A stretch of 25,959 bases of DNA, from assembly GCA_035620975.1 (NCBI GenBank), contig DASPFV010000250.1, positions 1-25,959 on the forward strand. The letters run 5' to 3'. A model generated the notes under the pieces. The model was not told the DNA's origin, did no database searches, and saw nothing but the letters and a program-made list of their open reading frames with translations. Shown one piece after another: positions 9,080 to 16,779 of the stretch. The DNA comes from DASPFV01 sp035620975. GTDB lineage: Bacteria > Acidobacteriota > Vicinamibacteria > Vicinamibacterales > 2-12-FULL-66-21. The first letter of the stretch is position 1. Each line of letters starts with the position of its first letter. The translations under genes and the position numbers were made by a program.

Positions 9080-9820
9080 GTGCAGATTTACGCGACCGCC
9101 GTGGGCCTGAGTGTGCTCGGCAGTCTGGGTGGCCTGCTCACCGCGTCCATCTTCCTCCTCCTGGGTGATCACATTCGCGTCCGGCTCGTGCCCTGGCTGA
9201 TTTCGTACGCCGTCGGCACGCTCCTCGGCGCGGCACTGCTCGCGCTGCTGCCCGAGGCGCTCGAGCGGCTGCCGCCGCCCGCGGCGCTGAGCTCGCTGCT
9301 CGCCGGGGTGCTCGCGTTCTTCGTGCTCGAGAAGCTCGTCCTCTGGCGTCACTGCCACGACAGCACCGAGGAATGTGAGGTCCACGGTCGCAGCGCCGCC
9401 TCGCTGGTCATCGTAGGCGACGCGTTCCACACGTTCGTCGACGGCGCCGTCATCGCGGCAGCGGTGGTCATCTCGGTGCCGCTCGGCATCACCACGGCGA
9501 TCGCCGTCGCGGCGCACGAGATCCCGCAGGAAGTCGGCGACGTCGCCATCCTGCTGCGGGCCGGGTACTCCCGAATGCGTGCTTTCACGCTGAACCTGCT
9601 CTCGGGCGTCGGCGGCGTCCTCGGCGCGGCAGGGATGCTGCTCGGATCGCGAATCATCCCCGACCTGCTGCCTTATGTGCTGTCGTTTGCGGCGGGGAAC
9701 TTCCTGTACGTCGCCATGGCGGATCTGATTCCCGATCTGCATCGCGGAGGGCTGGAGGGTGGAGCGCTGCGGCAGCTGGCCCTGATTGCCGCCGGAGTGG
9801 CGACGATTACCCTGCTGTGA
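9080..9820 (+). CDS. ZIP-family divalent metal transporter
   Basis: 246 residues and about seven to eight membrane helices, the full ZIP length. The two metal-site helices are clear: TM4 contains H117-T-F-V-D121-G and TM5 contains H146-EIPQEVGD, matching the canonical HNxxDG and HExPHE motifs, with Gln in place of the second His of TM5 as in many bacterial members. A short His/Cys/Glu loop (RHCHDSTEECEVH, 90-102) between TM3 and TM4 may capture metal. Zn2+ or Fe2+ uptake is the usual role; the direction and metal are not settled by sequence. The start is GTG 9080, immediately behind a -10 element. The 153-nt gap from the VWA gene and its own promoter suggest independent expression. Confidence 0.9.
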   Translation: MQIYATAVGLSVLGSLGGLLTASIFLLLGDHIRVRLVPWLISYAVGTLLGAALLALLPEALERLPPPAALSSLLAGVLAFFVLEKLVLWRHCHDSTEECEVHGRSAASLVIVGDAFHTFVDGAVIAAAVVISVPLGITTAIAVAAHEIPQEVGDVAILLRAGYSRMRAFTLNLLSGVGGVLGAAGMLLGSRIIPDLLPYVLSFAAGNFLYVAMADLIPDLHRGGLEGGALRQLALIAAGVATITLL

Positions 9821-9845
9821 CGCGGCGATGCCCCCGCCCCTGTCC

Positions 9846-9866
9846 TCCCGGGACGCCAGTCCGGGA
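9846..9866. repeat. Hairpin after ZIP gene, first copy of a short repeat
   Basis: TCCCGG / CCGGGA arms with a 9-nt centre, 26 nt after the ZIP stop. It contains GGGACGCCAGTCCG (9850-9863), which recurs with one change at 9945-9958. No T-tract follows. Confidence 0.35.
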
Positions 9867-9940
9867 TGGCCGCAGGGGCCGTGTCACGCGGAAACGGCCG
9901 GTTTCTCACGCCATCGCGTGGCACTTCCTTTGCCTCGGCA

Positions 9941-9958
9941 GACTGGGATGCCAGTCCG
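9941..9958. repeat. Hairpin before the BON gene, second copy of the short repeat
   Basis: GACTGG / CCAGTC with a 4-nt loop (9941-9956), overlapping GGGATGCCAGTCCG (9945-9958), 13 of 14 identical to 9850-9863. It lies about 40 nt before the BON gene start; it may be a small intergenic repeat or a leader hairpin. Confidence 0.35.
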
Positions 9959-9995
9959 ACAGGGCCGCCCGGAAAAGCGGCCGGAGGTCAGTTCC

Positions 9996-10535
9996 ATGAA
10001 GGCCCGGAGGCTACAGTTCGGGGGAACCGTCGCGGCGCTGCTGCTGCTCGCCCTGCCGCTGCAGGCGCAGGACCGGCGCGACGAGCGGGTTGGCATCGAC
10101 ATCGTCCGCGAGATCAACCGCTACGCGCGGTTCACGATCTTCGACGACGTCACTGCGCACGTCGAGAACGGGGTGGTGACGCTCACCGGCAAGGTGACCA
10201 TGCCGTTCAAGAGGCACGACATCGGGCGGAGGGTGGCAGCCATCGACGGGGTGAGCGAGGTGCGCAACCGGATCGACGTGCTGCCCGTCTCGCAGTTCGA
10301 CGAGGAGCTCCGTTACAAGATCGCGCGCGCGATCTACCGCAACCCGTCATTCTTTCACTATGCGTCCATGGCGAACCCGCCGATTCACATCATCGTGGAG
10401 AACGGGCGGGTGACGCTCACCGGCGTGGTGAACAGCGACGTGGAGCGCATGCTGGCTCGCTCGCTGGCGACCGGCTGGGGCGAGCTCTCGCTCACGAGCC
10501 GGCTGAGGACGGATGCGGAGATGCCTGGCGACTGA
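9996..10535 (+). CDS. Exported protein with two BON domains
   Basis: 179 residues with an N-terminal signal peptide (KARRLQFGGTVAALLLLALPLQAQ, cleavage near residue 24) and two BON domains. The first (about 30-100) has VTAHVENGVVTLTGKVTMPFKRHDI and AAIDGVSEVRNRIDVLP; the second (about 103-168) has IHIIVENGRVTLTGVVNSDVERMLA. BON domains bind phospholipid or peptidoglycan-linked surfaces, as in OsmY and DolP, so a periplasmic envelope-stability role is likely. ATG 9996 is well supported by GGAGG 8 nt upstream; longer in-frame starts lack a signal peptide. The second domain lacks the usual closing VRNL-like ending (it reads GWGELSLTSRLRT), so it is slightly divergent. Confidence 0.87.
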   Translation: MKARRLQFGGTVAALLLLALPLQAQDRRDERVGIDIVREINRYARFTIFDDVTAHVENGVVTLTGKVTMPFKRHDIGRRVAAIDGVSEVRNRIDVLPVSQFDEELRYKIARAIYRNPSFFHYASMANPPIHIIVENGRVTLTGVVNSDVERMLARSLATGWGELSLTSRLRTDAEMPGD

Positions 10536-10570
10536 ATGGCCACTGGTGGCCGGCCTGGTCGGAGACGACG

Positions 10571-11380
10571 TCAGCGCAGAGGGCCTGGCGAGGCTGCCGC
10601 TTCGCGGGCCCCTTTTCGCATCGCCAGCCAGATCAGCCCGCCGATGACCAGCACCGCCGACCCGAACGCGCCGGCGAACAGCCAGAGCGTCCGATACAGA
10701 ATCGACTGATCGTCCATCCGCACCTCGATCGCCACAGGCTGACCGTCGAGTCGATCCGCGAGGTGCTGCTCCCAGCCGAGGATGTTGCCGCGCTCGACGT
10801 CGAGGGTCTCGTTCGTGTCGAGGTCCCGCGCGTTGTGCCAGACGATGCGGCTCGGAGCGTGGACGCGGAAGGCCACCAGCTCGCCGCCGGTCCAGCCCAC
10901 GTTCCTGAGCGTTCCGCGCCTGAGCTCCGACGTCGTCACGGCCTGCGTGAAGACGATCTGATCGGCCTTCTGCGCGAGCGAGTACGTGGACCACGCGAAC
11001 GGGCCTGCTTCCGACAGCCGCCGCACGTCGCGCACCTTGAGCCGGATCTGCACGAACCGGCGGCCGCTGCGCCGCCAGGGGCGGCTGACGCGCGTGACCT
11101 CGGTCACGGGCGACTCGTACGCGGCGCGAATCTTCGTGCGATCGACGAACCCCCGGGGATCCACGCTCAGTTCCAGGCCGCGCAGCGCCACCAGCGCCGG
11201 GATCGACGCGTTCACGATGAGATCGGCCGATCCATCCAGGGAGAGGTACAGGTCCTCCTCGTACTCGTAGACCTTCCCGAAGAGGCCGCTACGACACGCA
11301 CTGCCGAGTACAGTCGTCCAGAGGATCGCGGCAGCCAGAATCGTGCGGCCGACGCGCGCGTCGCTCCACAACCGGACCAT
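10571..11380 (-). CDS. Membrane-anchored exported protein, function unknown
   Basis: 269 residues. The N-terminal hydrophobic segment ends in LGSAC, a poor lipobox, so it may be a lipoprotein or carry an ordinary signal peptide. The body (30-225) is beta-rich and soluble: YEYEEDLYLSLDGSADLIVNAS, then a stretch with RRFVQIRLKVRDVRRL and another with LRNVGWTGGELVAFRVHAPSRIVWHNA. A C-terminal membrane helix (FAGAFGSAVLVIGGLIWLAM) with a basic tail follows. This signal, extracytoplasmic domain and C-terminal anchor layout resembles LppM-like lipid-binding proteins of actinobacteria, but only in outline. The ATG at 11380 sits 6 nt behind TATCAT and has no Shine-Dalgarno. It is divergent from polA and convergent with the BON gene. 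Confidence 0.7.
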   Translation of the reverse strand: MVRLWSDARVGRTILAAAILWTTVLGSACRSGLFGKVYEYEEDLYLSLDGSADLIVNASIPALVALRGLELSVDPRGFVDRTKIRAAYESPVTEVTRVSRPWRRSGRRFVQIRLKVRDVRRLSEAGPFAWSTYSLAQKADQIVFTQAVTTSELRRGTLRNVGWTGGELVAFRVHAPSRIVWHNARDLDTNETLDVERGNILGWEQHLADRLDGQPVAIEVRMDDQSILYRTLWLFAGAFGSAVLVIGGLIWLAMRKGAREAAASPGPLR

Positions 11381-11386
11381 GGCCGA

Positions 11387-11396
11387 ATGATATACT
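11387..11396. promoter_or_regulatory. Overlapping divergent -10 elements
   Basis: A 10-bp core serves both strands. On the plus strand TGATATACT (11388-11396) is an extended -10 that could drive polA with a leader of about 120 nt. On the minus strand TATCAT (11387-11392) ends 6 nt before the ATG of the membrane-anchored protein. The two polymerases could not occupy it at once. Confidence 0.45.
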
Positions 11397-11521
11397 CACG
11401 CGACGGTCCGGTCCGGTGAGGCTGACGTTCACGGACGAGAGCGCCAGCCTGCCGGGGCCGTTCCGGGGAATCGGATCCGCCGGGCGCCATCCCCGCCGCA
11501 CCGCTCCGCCAATTCACATCG

Positions 11522-14245
11522 ATGTCTTCGCCGCCGCGCCTGTTCCTCATCGACGGCAGCTCGCAGATGTACCGCGCGTATCACGCGATGCGCGGGTCGG
11601 GGCTCAGCGGGCCGGGCGGCAGGTCCACCCACGCCGTCTATATCTTCGTCACGATGCTGCGGAAGCTCATCGCCGATCATCAGCCGCAGTTCATCGCGGC
11701 CTCGTTCGACCTGGCGGGACCGACGTTCCGCTCCGAGATGGCGACCGACTACAAGGCCAACCGGTCGCCCATGCCGCCGGACCTCGCCGAACAGATCCCC
11801 TGGGTGCACGAGGCGTGCGAGGCGTTCGGCGTCCCCATCCTCACGTCGGCCCGCTTCGAAGCCGACGACGTGATCGGGACGCTGGCGCGCAAGGCCGCCG
11901 AAGCCGGGTTCGAGGTGGCGATCGTCACGGGCGACAAGGATTTCTTCCAGCTGGTCCACGACGGCATCAAGGTCTACAACCCGAAGGACGACGGGACGTG
12001 GTACGACGAGGCGGGGGTCAGGGAGAGGTTCGGCGTCACGCCGTCGCAGGTGGTCGACGTCATGGCCCTGATGGGCGACTCGATCGACAACATCAAGGGC
12101 GTGCCGGGCATCGGCGAGAAGGGCGCGCGCGACCTGATTGCCTCGCACGGCTCCCTCGAGGCGCTGCTCGCACACGCCGGCGAGGTATCGAACAAGCGAT
12201 ATCGCGAAGGCCTGCTGCAGCACGCGGAAGATGCGCGGCAGAGCCGCGAGCTGGCGCGGATCCGCGTCGACGTCCCCGTGGAGTTCGAGCCCGAGGCGCT
12301 CAGATACCGCGGCGTCTCCCGCGAGAAATGCTTCGACCTCTTCACGCGCCTCGGGTTCCGATCGCTGGTGCTCGAATACGCGCCGACGGCGGACACCGTC
12401 GGGAAGGACTACCAGGTCGTCAGCAGCCTCGCGGAACTGCGCGAGCTGGCCGGCCTGCTCCGGCAGGCCGGGCGCTTCGGCCTCCGGATCCTGGGCGATT
12501 CGCCGGCCTCGACCCGCGCGCACATCGTCGGGATCGCGTGCGCGGTGGCGCCGCGCCAGGCTCGCTACGTACCCCTCGCGCGCGACTCGCGCGGGGGCGG
12601 CCTGTTCGGCGGCTCCGGCGCCGACGCCGCGCCCGGTGACACCCTCAACGCCGCGGAGGCGTTCGACGCACTCCGCGACGTCTTCGAGGACGAAGACGTG
12701 CAGAAGGTCGGCCACGATCTGAAGGTCGACGCCATCCTGCTGGCGCGGTATGGCATCACACTGCGCGGCATCGACACCGACACGATGCTCGCCGGCTATC
12801 TGCTCGACGCCCGCTTCGCACATCCCATCGAGGACCTGGCGATCGAACACGCCGGGTACAAGGCCCTCCGGGAGGAGGACGTGTGCGGCCGCGGGGCGAA
12901 GCTGGTGTCGTTCGCCGACCTCCCCACCGACGCCGCCCGCGACTTCGCCGGCGAACGTGCGGACCTGTCCCTGCAGCTCTCCGGCACGCTGCGGGAGCTG
13001 CTCCGGCGCGAGGACCTCGAGGCGCTCTACACGGCGATCGAGCAGCCGCTCATCCCCGTGCTCGTGGATCTCGAACGCACCGGCGTGCGGATCGACGGCG
13101 CCGCCCTCCGCGCCCAGTCCGACAGCGTGGAGCAGGAGCTGAACCGCCTTGCCGCCGCGATTTACCGCCTCGCGGGCGAGGAGTTCAACGTCAACTCGCC
13201 CAAGAAGCTCTCGGAGATCCTGTTCGACCGCATGGGATTGCGGACCGAGACCATCCGTCGGACGACGAAGACGAAAGCACAGTCGACCGCCTTCGAGGTC
13301 CTCGAGGAACTGGCGCTCACGCACGAGCTCCCCCGCCTGGTGCTCGAGTGGCGCGCGCTCCAGAAGCTGAAGGGGACCTACATCGACGCCCTGCCGCAGC
13401 TCGTGAGCCCGGAGACCGGGCGCGTGCACACCTGCTTCAGCCACGCCGTCACCGGGCGGCTGAGCAGCAGCGACCCGAACCTGCAGAACATCCCGATCCG
13501 CACCGAGCTGGGGCGCAGCATCAGGAGTGCGTTCGTAGCCGAGCCGGGACACGTGTTGATCTCGGCCGACTACTCGCAAATCGAGCTGCGCGTGCTCGCG
13601 CACCTCTCCGGCGACGCCGCGCTCGTCGACGCCTTCCGGCGCAACGAGGACATCCACGATCGGACGGCGCTGAAGGTGTTCGGTGCGAACAGCGGGCTCG
13701 GCGAGCACGAGCTGCGTCGCCGGGCCAAGATCATCAACTACGCGCTGCTCTACGGAAAGCAGGCGTTCACCCTGGCCAAGGACATCGGCGTGTCCCGGCA
13801 GGAGGCGCAGGCGTTCATCGACGCTTACTTCGCAGGCTTTCCGGGCGTGAGGGCCTTCATCGACGACCTGCTCACACGCGCCCGCACGACCGGGGTCGTG
13901 AAGACGATGTTCGGCCGGCGGCGGCTCGTGCCAGACCTGAACAACAAGAACGGCCAGCTGCGGGCGCGAGCCGAGCGCGAGGCGGTCAACATGCCAATCC
14001 AGGGCACGGCGGCCGACATCCTCAAGCAAGCCATGATCGACGTGCACGCCGGCCTTCCGCGTGTAGCGGACGGCCGCGCCCGCATGATCCTCACGGTCCA
14101 CGACGAGCTGCTGTTCGAAGCCCCTGTCCCAGCCGCCGACGAGACGGCCGCGCACGTGAAGGGCCTCATGGAGAGTGCCGTCGAGCTGGCCGTGCCGTTG
14201 ACAGTGGACGTGGGCATCGGCGAGAACTGGCGGGAAGCCAAGTAG
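11522..14245 (+). CDS. polA: DNA polymerase I
   Basis: 907 residues, full length. Domain 1 (about 1-290) is the 5'-nuclease/FEN domain with DDVIGTLA and VTGDKDFFQLV, used for RNA-primer removal. Domain 2 (about 300-490) corresponds to the proofreading exonuclease but has lost key catalytic residues: the DxE of Exo I is R322-x-L324 and the YxxxD of Exo III is F475...R479, although D399 and D403 of Exo II remain. Domain 3 is the polymerase: palm aspartates D683 (DYSQIELR) and D861 (VHDE), and O-helix K736-IINYALLYG with Y740 where E. coli and Taq have Phe. It acts in Okazaki-fragment maturation and repair. ATG 11522 starts right at the domain (MSSPPRLFLIDGSS); no Shine-Dalgarno is evident. It is convergent with the helical-repeat gene. 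Confidence 0.97.
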   Translation: MSSPPRLFLIDGSSQMYRAYHAMRGSGLSGPGGRSTHAVYIFVTMLRKLIADHQPQFIAASFDLAGPTFRSEMATDYKANRSPMPPDLAEQIPWVHEACEAFGVPILTSARFEADDVIGTLARKAAEAGFEVAIVTGDKDFFQLVHDGIKVYNPKDDGTWYDEAGVRERFGVTPSQVVDVMALMGDSIDNIKGVPGIGEKGARDLIASHGSLEALLAHAGEVSNKRYREGLLQHAEDARQSRELARIRVDVPVEFEPEALRYRGVSREKCFDLFTRLGFRSLVLEYAPTADTVGKDYQVVSSLAELRELAGLLRQAGRFGLRILGDSPASTRAHIVGIACAVAPRQARYVPLARDSRGGGLFGGSGADAAPGDTLNAAEAFDALRDVFEDEDVQKVGHDLKVDAILLARYGITLRGIDTDTMLAGYLLDARFAHPIEDLAIEHAGYKALREEDVCGRGAKLVSFADLPTDAARDFAGERADLSLQLSGTLRELLRREDLEALYTAIEQPLIPVLVDLERTGVRIDGAALRAQSDSVEQELNRLAAAIYRLAGEEFNVNSPKKLSEILFDRMGLRTETIRRTTKTKAQSTAFEVLEELALTHELPRLVLEWRALQKLKGTYIDALPQLVSPETGRVHTCFSHAVTGRLSSSDPNLQNIPIRTELGRSIRSAFVAEPGHVLISADYSQIELRVLAHLSGDAALVDAFRRNEDIHDRTALKVFGANSGLGEHELRRRAKIINYALLYGKQAFTLAKDIGVSRQEAQAFIDAYFAGFPGVRAFIDDLLTRARTTGVVKTMFGRRRLVPDLNNKNGQLRARAEREAVNMPIQGTAADILKQAMIDVHAGLPRVADGRARMILTVHDELLFEAPVPAADETAAHVKGLMESAVELAVPLTVDVGIGENWREAK

Positions 14246-14255
14246 GTTCCAGGTG

Positions 14256-14274
14256 CCAGGTTCCTGGTTCTTTT
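14256..14274 (+). terminator. Candidate intrinsic terminator of polA
   Basis: CCAGG / CCTGG arms 11 nt after the polA stop, followed by TTCTTTT. An outer CCAGGT (14249-14254) / ACCTGG (14275-14280) pair encloses it. The loop of 2 nt is tight, so it is a moderate candidate. It overlaps the last codons of the convergent gene. Confidence 0.35.
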
Positions 14275-15073
14275 ACCTGGTCCACGCCTCTTTGAAGGCT
14301 TTCCATTCGGCCAGCATCGCGGAGAGCGCCTGCCGGGTGTCACCCCCGCGCTGCAGTCGGGCGGAGAGTTCGGGCAGGATTGCCTGCACGACGAGGCGCT
14401 CGAGATCGGCGCGCAGCGCGGCCCCGCGGTCCTCCGTCATCGAAGCGCGAACCCAGCCGGCGAGCGCCGCCTGCCAGGCGCCCTCCAGATCGCCCGCGCC
14501 ACGGGCCGCAGCGGCGAGCCAGTAAGCCGCTGCCGTCGAGCCCGGATACTCCGCAATTTCCTCGCGCATGCGGTCGAGGACAACCGTGTAGGCTGCTGCG
14601 CGCTCCTCGACCGGACGCGCCTGAGCGTTCCGATCCACCGCCGTGGCCCACCAGTCGAGGACGCGCTCGTGGGCCGAGGGCCCGAGCACGCTCGAACGAA
14701 TCAGCACGGATTCGAAGAGCTGGGCTGCCGCGCCGAACTGGTCAGTCAGGTAGAGGGTTTCACCCAGACCGATCGTGTATTCGACCTGCTCCCGCGACTC
14801 GAGCGACAGCGGATTGACCAAGCGAAGCGACTCGCGGGCGGCGGCGAGATCGTCCGCGTCCGCAGACTGGCGGTAGCGCTCGAGCTGCACGCGAGCGAGC
14901 ACGACACGGGCCGCGTCGACGCTGCCCGGAATCTCGAGCTCCTGGCGGGCGAGCTTCTCGGCGGCCTCGTACTGGCCGCTGTTGTACAGGCGGCGCGCCT
15001 CGGCGAGCTGATCGGAGAAATGGGCCGGCCCGGCAAACCCTCCCGCCAGGGCGAGAACCACCAGCCAGCGCAT
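14273..15073 (-). CDS. Exported TPR-like helical-repeat protein
   Basis: 266 residues beginning with a signal peptide (MRWLVVLALAGGFAGPAHF). The rest is predicted all-helical with tetratricopeptide-like pairs: LAEARRLYNSGQYEAAEKLARQEL, then ARVVLARVQLERYRQ, then TIGLGETLYLTDQFGAAAQLFESVLI, spaced about 34 residues apart, and weaker repeats toward the C-terminus. TPR modules mediate protein-protein contacts in the periplasm; the partner is unknown. ATG 15073 is preferred over a start six codons earlier because TGCTACCAT, an extended -10, ends 6 nt before it and there is no Shine-Dalgarno. It is divergent from pcnB across an A/T-rich 100-bp gap and convergent with polA. Confidence 0.75.
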   Translation of the reverse strand: MRWLVVLALAGGFAGPAHFSDQLAEARRLYNSGQYEAAEKLARQELEIPGSVDAARVVLARVQLERYRQSADADDLAAARESLRLVNPLSLESREQVEYTIGLGETLYLTDQFGAAAQLFESVLIRSSVLGPSAHERVLDWWATAVDRNAQARPVEERAAAYTVVLDRMREEIAEYPGSTAAAYWLAAAARGAGDLEGAWQAALAGWVRASMTEDRGAALRADLERLVVQAILPELSARLQRGGDTRQALSAMLAEWKAFKEAWTR

Positions 15074-15079
15074 CGCGCG

Positions 15080-15088
15080 ATGGTAGCA
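15080..15088 (-). promoter_or_regulatory. Extended -10 of the TPR-like gene, leaderless spacing
   Basis: The minus strand reads TGCTACCAT and ends 6 nt before ATG 15073. The only -35-like sequence at 17 nt is TTAGGG (15103-15108), which is weak; the TGN motif would compensate. Confidence 0.45.
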
Positions 15089-15155
15089 CATGCGGGCGAC
15101 AACCCTAAGTTTAAGAATTTCAGCGACTTAATCGCCGCCAGTGGCCCTGGCATGA

Positions 15156-15164
15156 TGCTATAAT
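15156..15164 (+). promoter_or_regulatory. Consensus extended -10 of pcnB, leaderless spacing
   Basis: TGCTATAAT, a perfect TGN-TATAAT, ends 8 nt before the pcnB ATG. Transcription would start at or within two bases of the start codon. GAGG lies only 2 nt from the ATG, too close to be a Shine-Dalgarno. Confidence 0.6.
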
Positions 15165-15172
15165 CCGAGGCG

Positions 15173-16510
15173 ATGGTGGAACCAACCATCCTGCCCCGGG
15201 CCGACCACGTCATCTCGCGCCGCGATATCGATCCCGCCGCCCTCAAGGTCCTCTACAGGTTGCACGAAGCCGGTTTCATCGCCTATCTCGTCGGGGGGAG
15301 CGTCCGCGATCTGCTGCTGATGAGGCGCCCGAAGGATTTCGACGTCGGCACCTCCGCTCACCCGCACCAGGTCAAGAAGCTGTTCCGCAACTGCTGGATC
15401 ATCGGGCGGCGCTTCCGCCTCGCGCACGTGAAGTTCGGCCCGGCGACCATCGAGGTGGCCACGTTCCGCCGCCAGGTGGCTCCGCAGGAAGGAACCCCCG
15501 AGATCGACATCGCCACTGCCCGGGCGTCCGACGTCGTGGCTCCGGACGAGCCGCTGCCGCCCGACCCTGACGAGCGTCCGGCGAGGCGCCGCTCCGACCG
15601 GCTGATTCACCGCGACAACACCTACGGAACGCCCGAAGAGGACGCCTTCCGCCGGGACTTCACGGTGAACGCACTCTTCTACGACATCGGCACGTTCGCG
15701 GTGATCGACTACGTCGGCGGTCTGCGGGATCTCGACGAGCAGATCATCCGCTGCATTGGCGATCCCGACGTGCGGTTCCTGGAGGATCCGGTCCGCATGC
15801 TGCGCGCCGTCGTGCTCGCTGCCCGGCTGCAGTTCGCGATCGATCCGCCCGTCCTCGAGGCGATTGCGGTGCATCGCCACGAGATCGGCAAGAGCGCCCC
15901 GGCCAGACTGCTCGAGGAGTACTACAAGATTCTCCGGTCGGGGCACGCCGAAGGCGCGCTGCGGCAGCTCAGGTCGACGGGGCTGCTGAAGGAGATCACG
16001 CCCGAGCTCGCTGCGGCGCCCGAGGCGTTCTGGCGGGCCGTGACGGCGCTCGATGCGTATCGTGCCCGCTTCTCCGCGCCACCCGACACGCTCACGAATC
16101 CGCTGCTGGCGGGGACGCTGCTGGCGCCGCTCGGCCTGGTGGGACGAGCGCAGCGGTTCTCCGCGGATCCGCTCGAGCGGCGCGTGGATCTCGGCATGCT
16201 GCCGATTCCCCGGCGCGACGCCGAGCGGCTGCACCAGATCCTGGCCCTGCAGCCACGTCTGCTCGACCTCCGCGCACCGTCCCGGGTGCAACGGAGCCTG
16301 CTGCACCGTCCGGCCTTCGACGACGCGCTCACGTGGCTCGAGATACACGGCGATCGAGCGGACGTCCTCGCTCACTGGCAGGATCTGCGCAATCAGACAC
16401 CTCATCCCACGCCCAGGGCCGTCGAGCCGGGCAACGAGCTGCCATTCCGGCGGCGCCGCCGGCGGCGCCGCCGTCGCCGCGGCGCACCCTTCGTCACCGG
16501 CCGCGAGTAG
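15173..16510 (+). CDS. pcnB: PcnB-type poly(A) polymerase / tRNA nucleotidyltransferase family
   Basis: 445-residue class II nucleotidyltransferase. The head domain has LVGGSVRDLLL (39-49) and the catalytic KDFDV with D55 and D57, then LFRNCWIIGRRFRLAHVKFG, which is characteristic of E. coli PcnB-like poly(A) polymerases rather than CCA-adding enzymes. Further family signatures are EDAFRRDFTVNALFYDI and DPVRMLRAVVLAARLQF. PcnB adds 3' A-tails that mark RNAs for decay. A CCA-adding role cannot be excluded, because lineages differ and there is no second copy here to compare. The tail after residue 400 is basic and contains 11 consecutive arginines (426-436), like the RNA-binding basic tail of PcnB but more extreme. 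It is expressed from a leaderless-type promoter. Confidence 0.88.
   Translation: MVEPTILPRADHVISRRDIDPAALKVLYRLHEAGFIAYLVGGSVRDLLLMRRPKDFDVGTSAHPHQVKKLFRNCWIIGRRFRLAHVKFGPATIEVATFRRQVAPQEGTPEIDIATARASDVVAPDEPLPPDPDERPARRRSDRLIHRDNTYGTPEEDAFRRDFTVNALFYDIGTFAVIDYVGGLRDLDEQIIRCIGDPDVRFLEDPVRMLRAVVLAARLQFAIDPPVLEAIAVHRHEIGKSAPARLLEEYYKILRSGHAEGALRQLRSTGLLKEITPELAAAPEAFWRAVTALDAYRARFSAPPDTLTNPLLAGTLLAPLGLVGRAQRFSADPLERRVDLGMLPIPRRDAERLHQILALQPRLLDLRAPSRVQRSLLHRPAFDDALTWLEIHGDRADVLAHWQDLRNQTPHPTPRAVEPGNELPFRRRRRRRRRRRGAPFVTGRE
16449..16472. repeat. 24-bp palindrome (tandem 12-mer) inside pcnB
   Basis: Two tandem copies of the self-complementary 12-mer GGCGGCGCCGCC, making a perfect 24-bp palindrome. 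It encodes eight of the eleven arginines of the PcnB tail through alternating CGG and CGC codons. It is expansion-prone sequence and may fold strongly in mRNA. Confidence 0.85.
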
Positions 16511-16667
16511 TCGCGGATTCCTGCTGCACCCGGGGTCGCGGATCGACGGGGATGTGCCGGATCACCGATGCACGCACCCCCGTCAGTCGCGGCGAGCCCC
16601 AGGGGCACGACGCGACGAGGACGAGATGAAGTTCATCGGGGCGACCGTGGGCGCTGGCGCTGCACGC

Positions 16668-16719
16668 ACCGACCGTCGCTCACGATGAGCCAGGGCTCAA
16701 GCACGCCCCGACGGTCGGT
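16668..16719. terminator. Long inverted repeat in the pcnB / response-regulator gap
   Basis: Perfect 11-bp arms ACCGACCGTCG (16668-16678) and CGACGGTCGGT (16709-16719) with a 30-nt loop, between convergent genes. The same sequences also form an imperfect 19-nt direct repeat (16671-16689 and 16710-16728, 17 of 19 identical, both ending in TCACGATGAG). It could be a bidirectional terminator-like structure or a protein-binding site; no T-tract is present. The rest of this 269-bp gap (16511-16779) shows nothing I can support. Confidence 0.4.
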
Positions 16720-16779
16720 CACGATGAGACGAAGGTGCTATGGGCGCGGTCGCGGGCGGGGAGCGGTGGAATCTGGAAA

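Noticed and set aside
11416..11521. GTG-initiated leader ORF upstream of polA
   Set aside because: The frame runs into polA out of register for hundreds of codons, so it looks like chance openness of GC-rich DNA rather than a leader peptide.
11429..14155. 908-codon open frame antisense to polA
   Set aside because: It lies opposite a full-length polymerase with all polymerase motifs; its composition (Arg, Glu, Asp, His rich, no domains) is that of a GC-rich antisense shadow.
16626..16688. Short ORF of 20 codons in the pcnB/response-regulator gap (MKFIGATVGAG...)
   Set aside because: A GACGAG lies before it, but it is very short, overlaps the repeat element and has no conserved feature.
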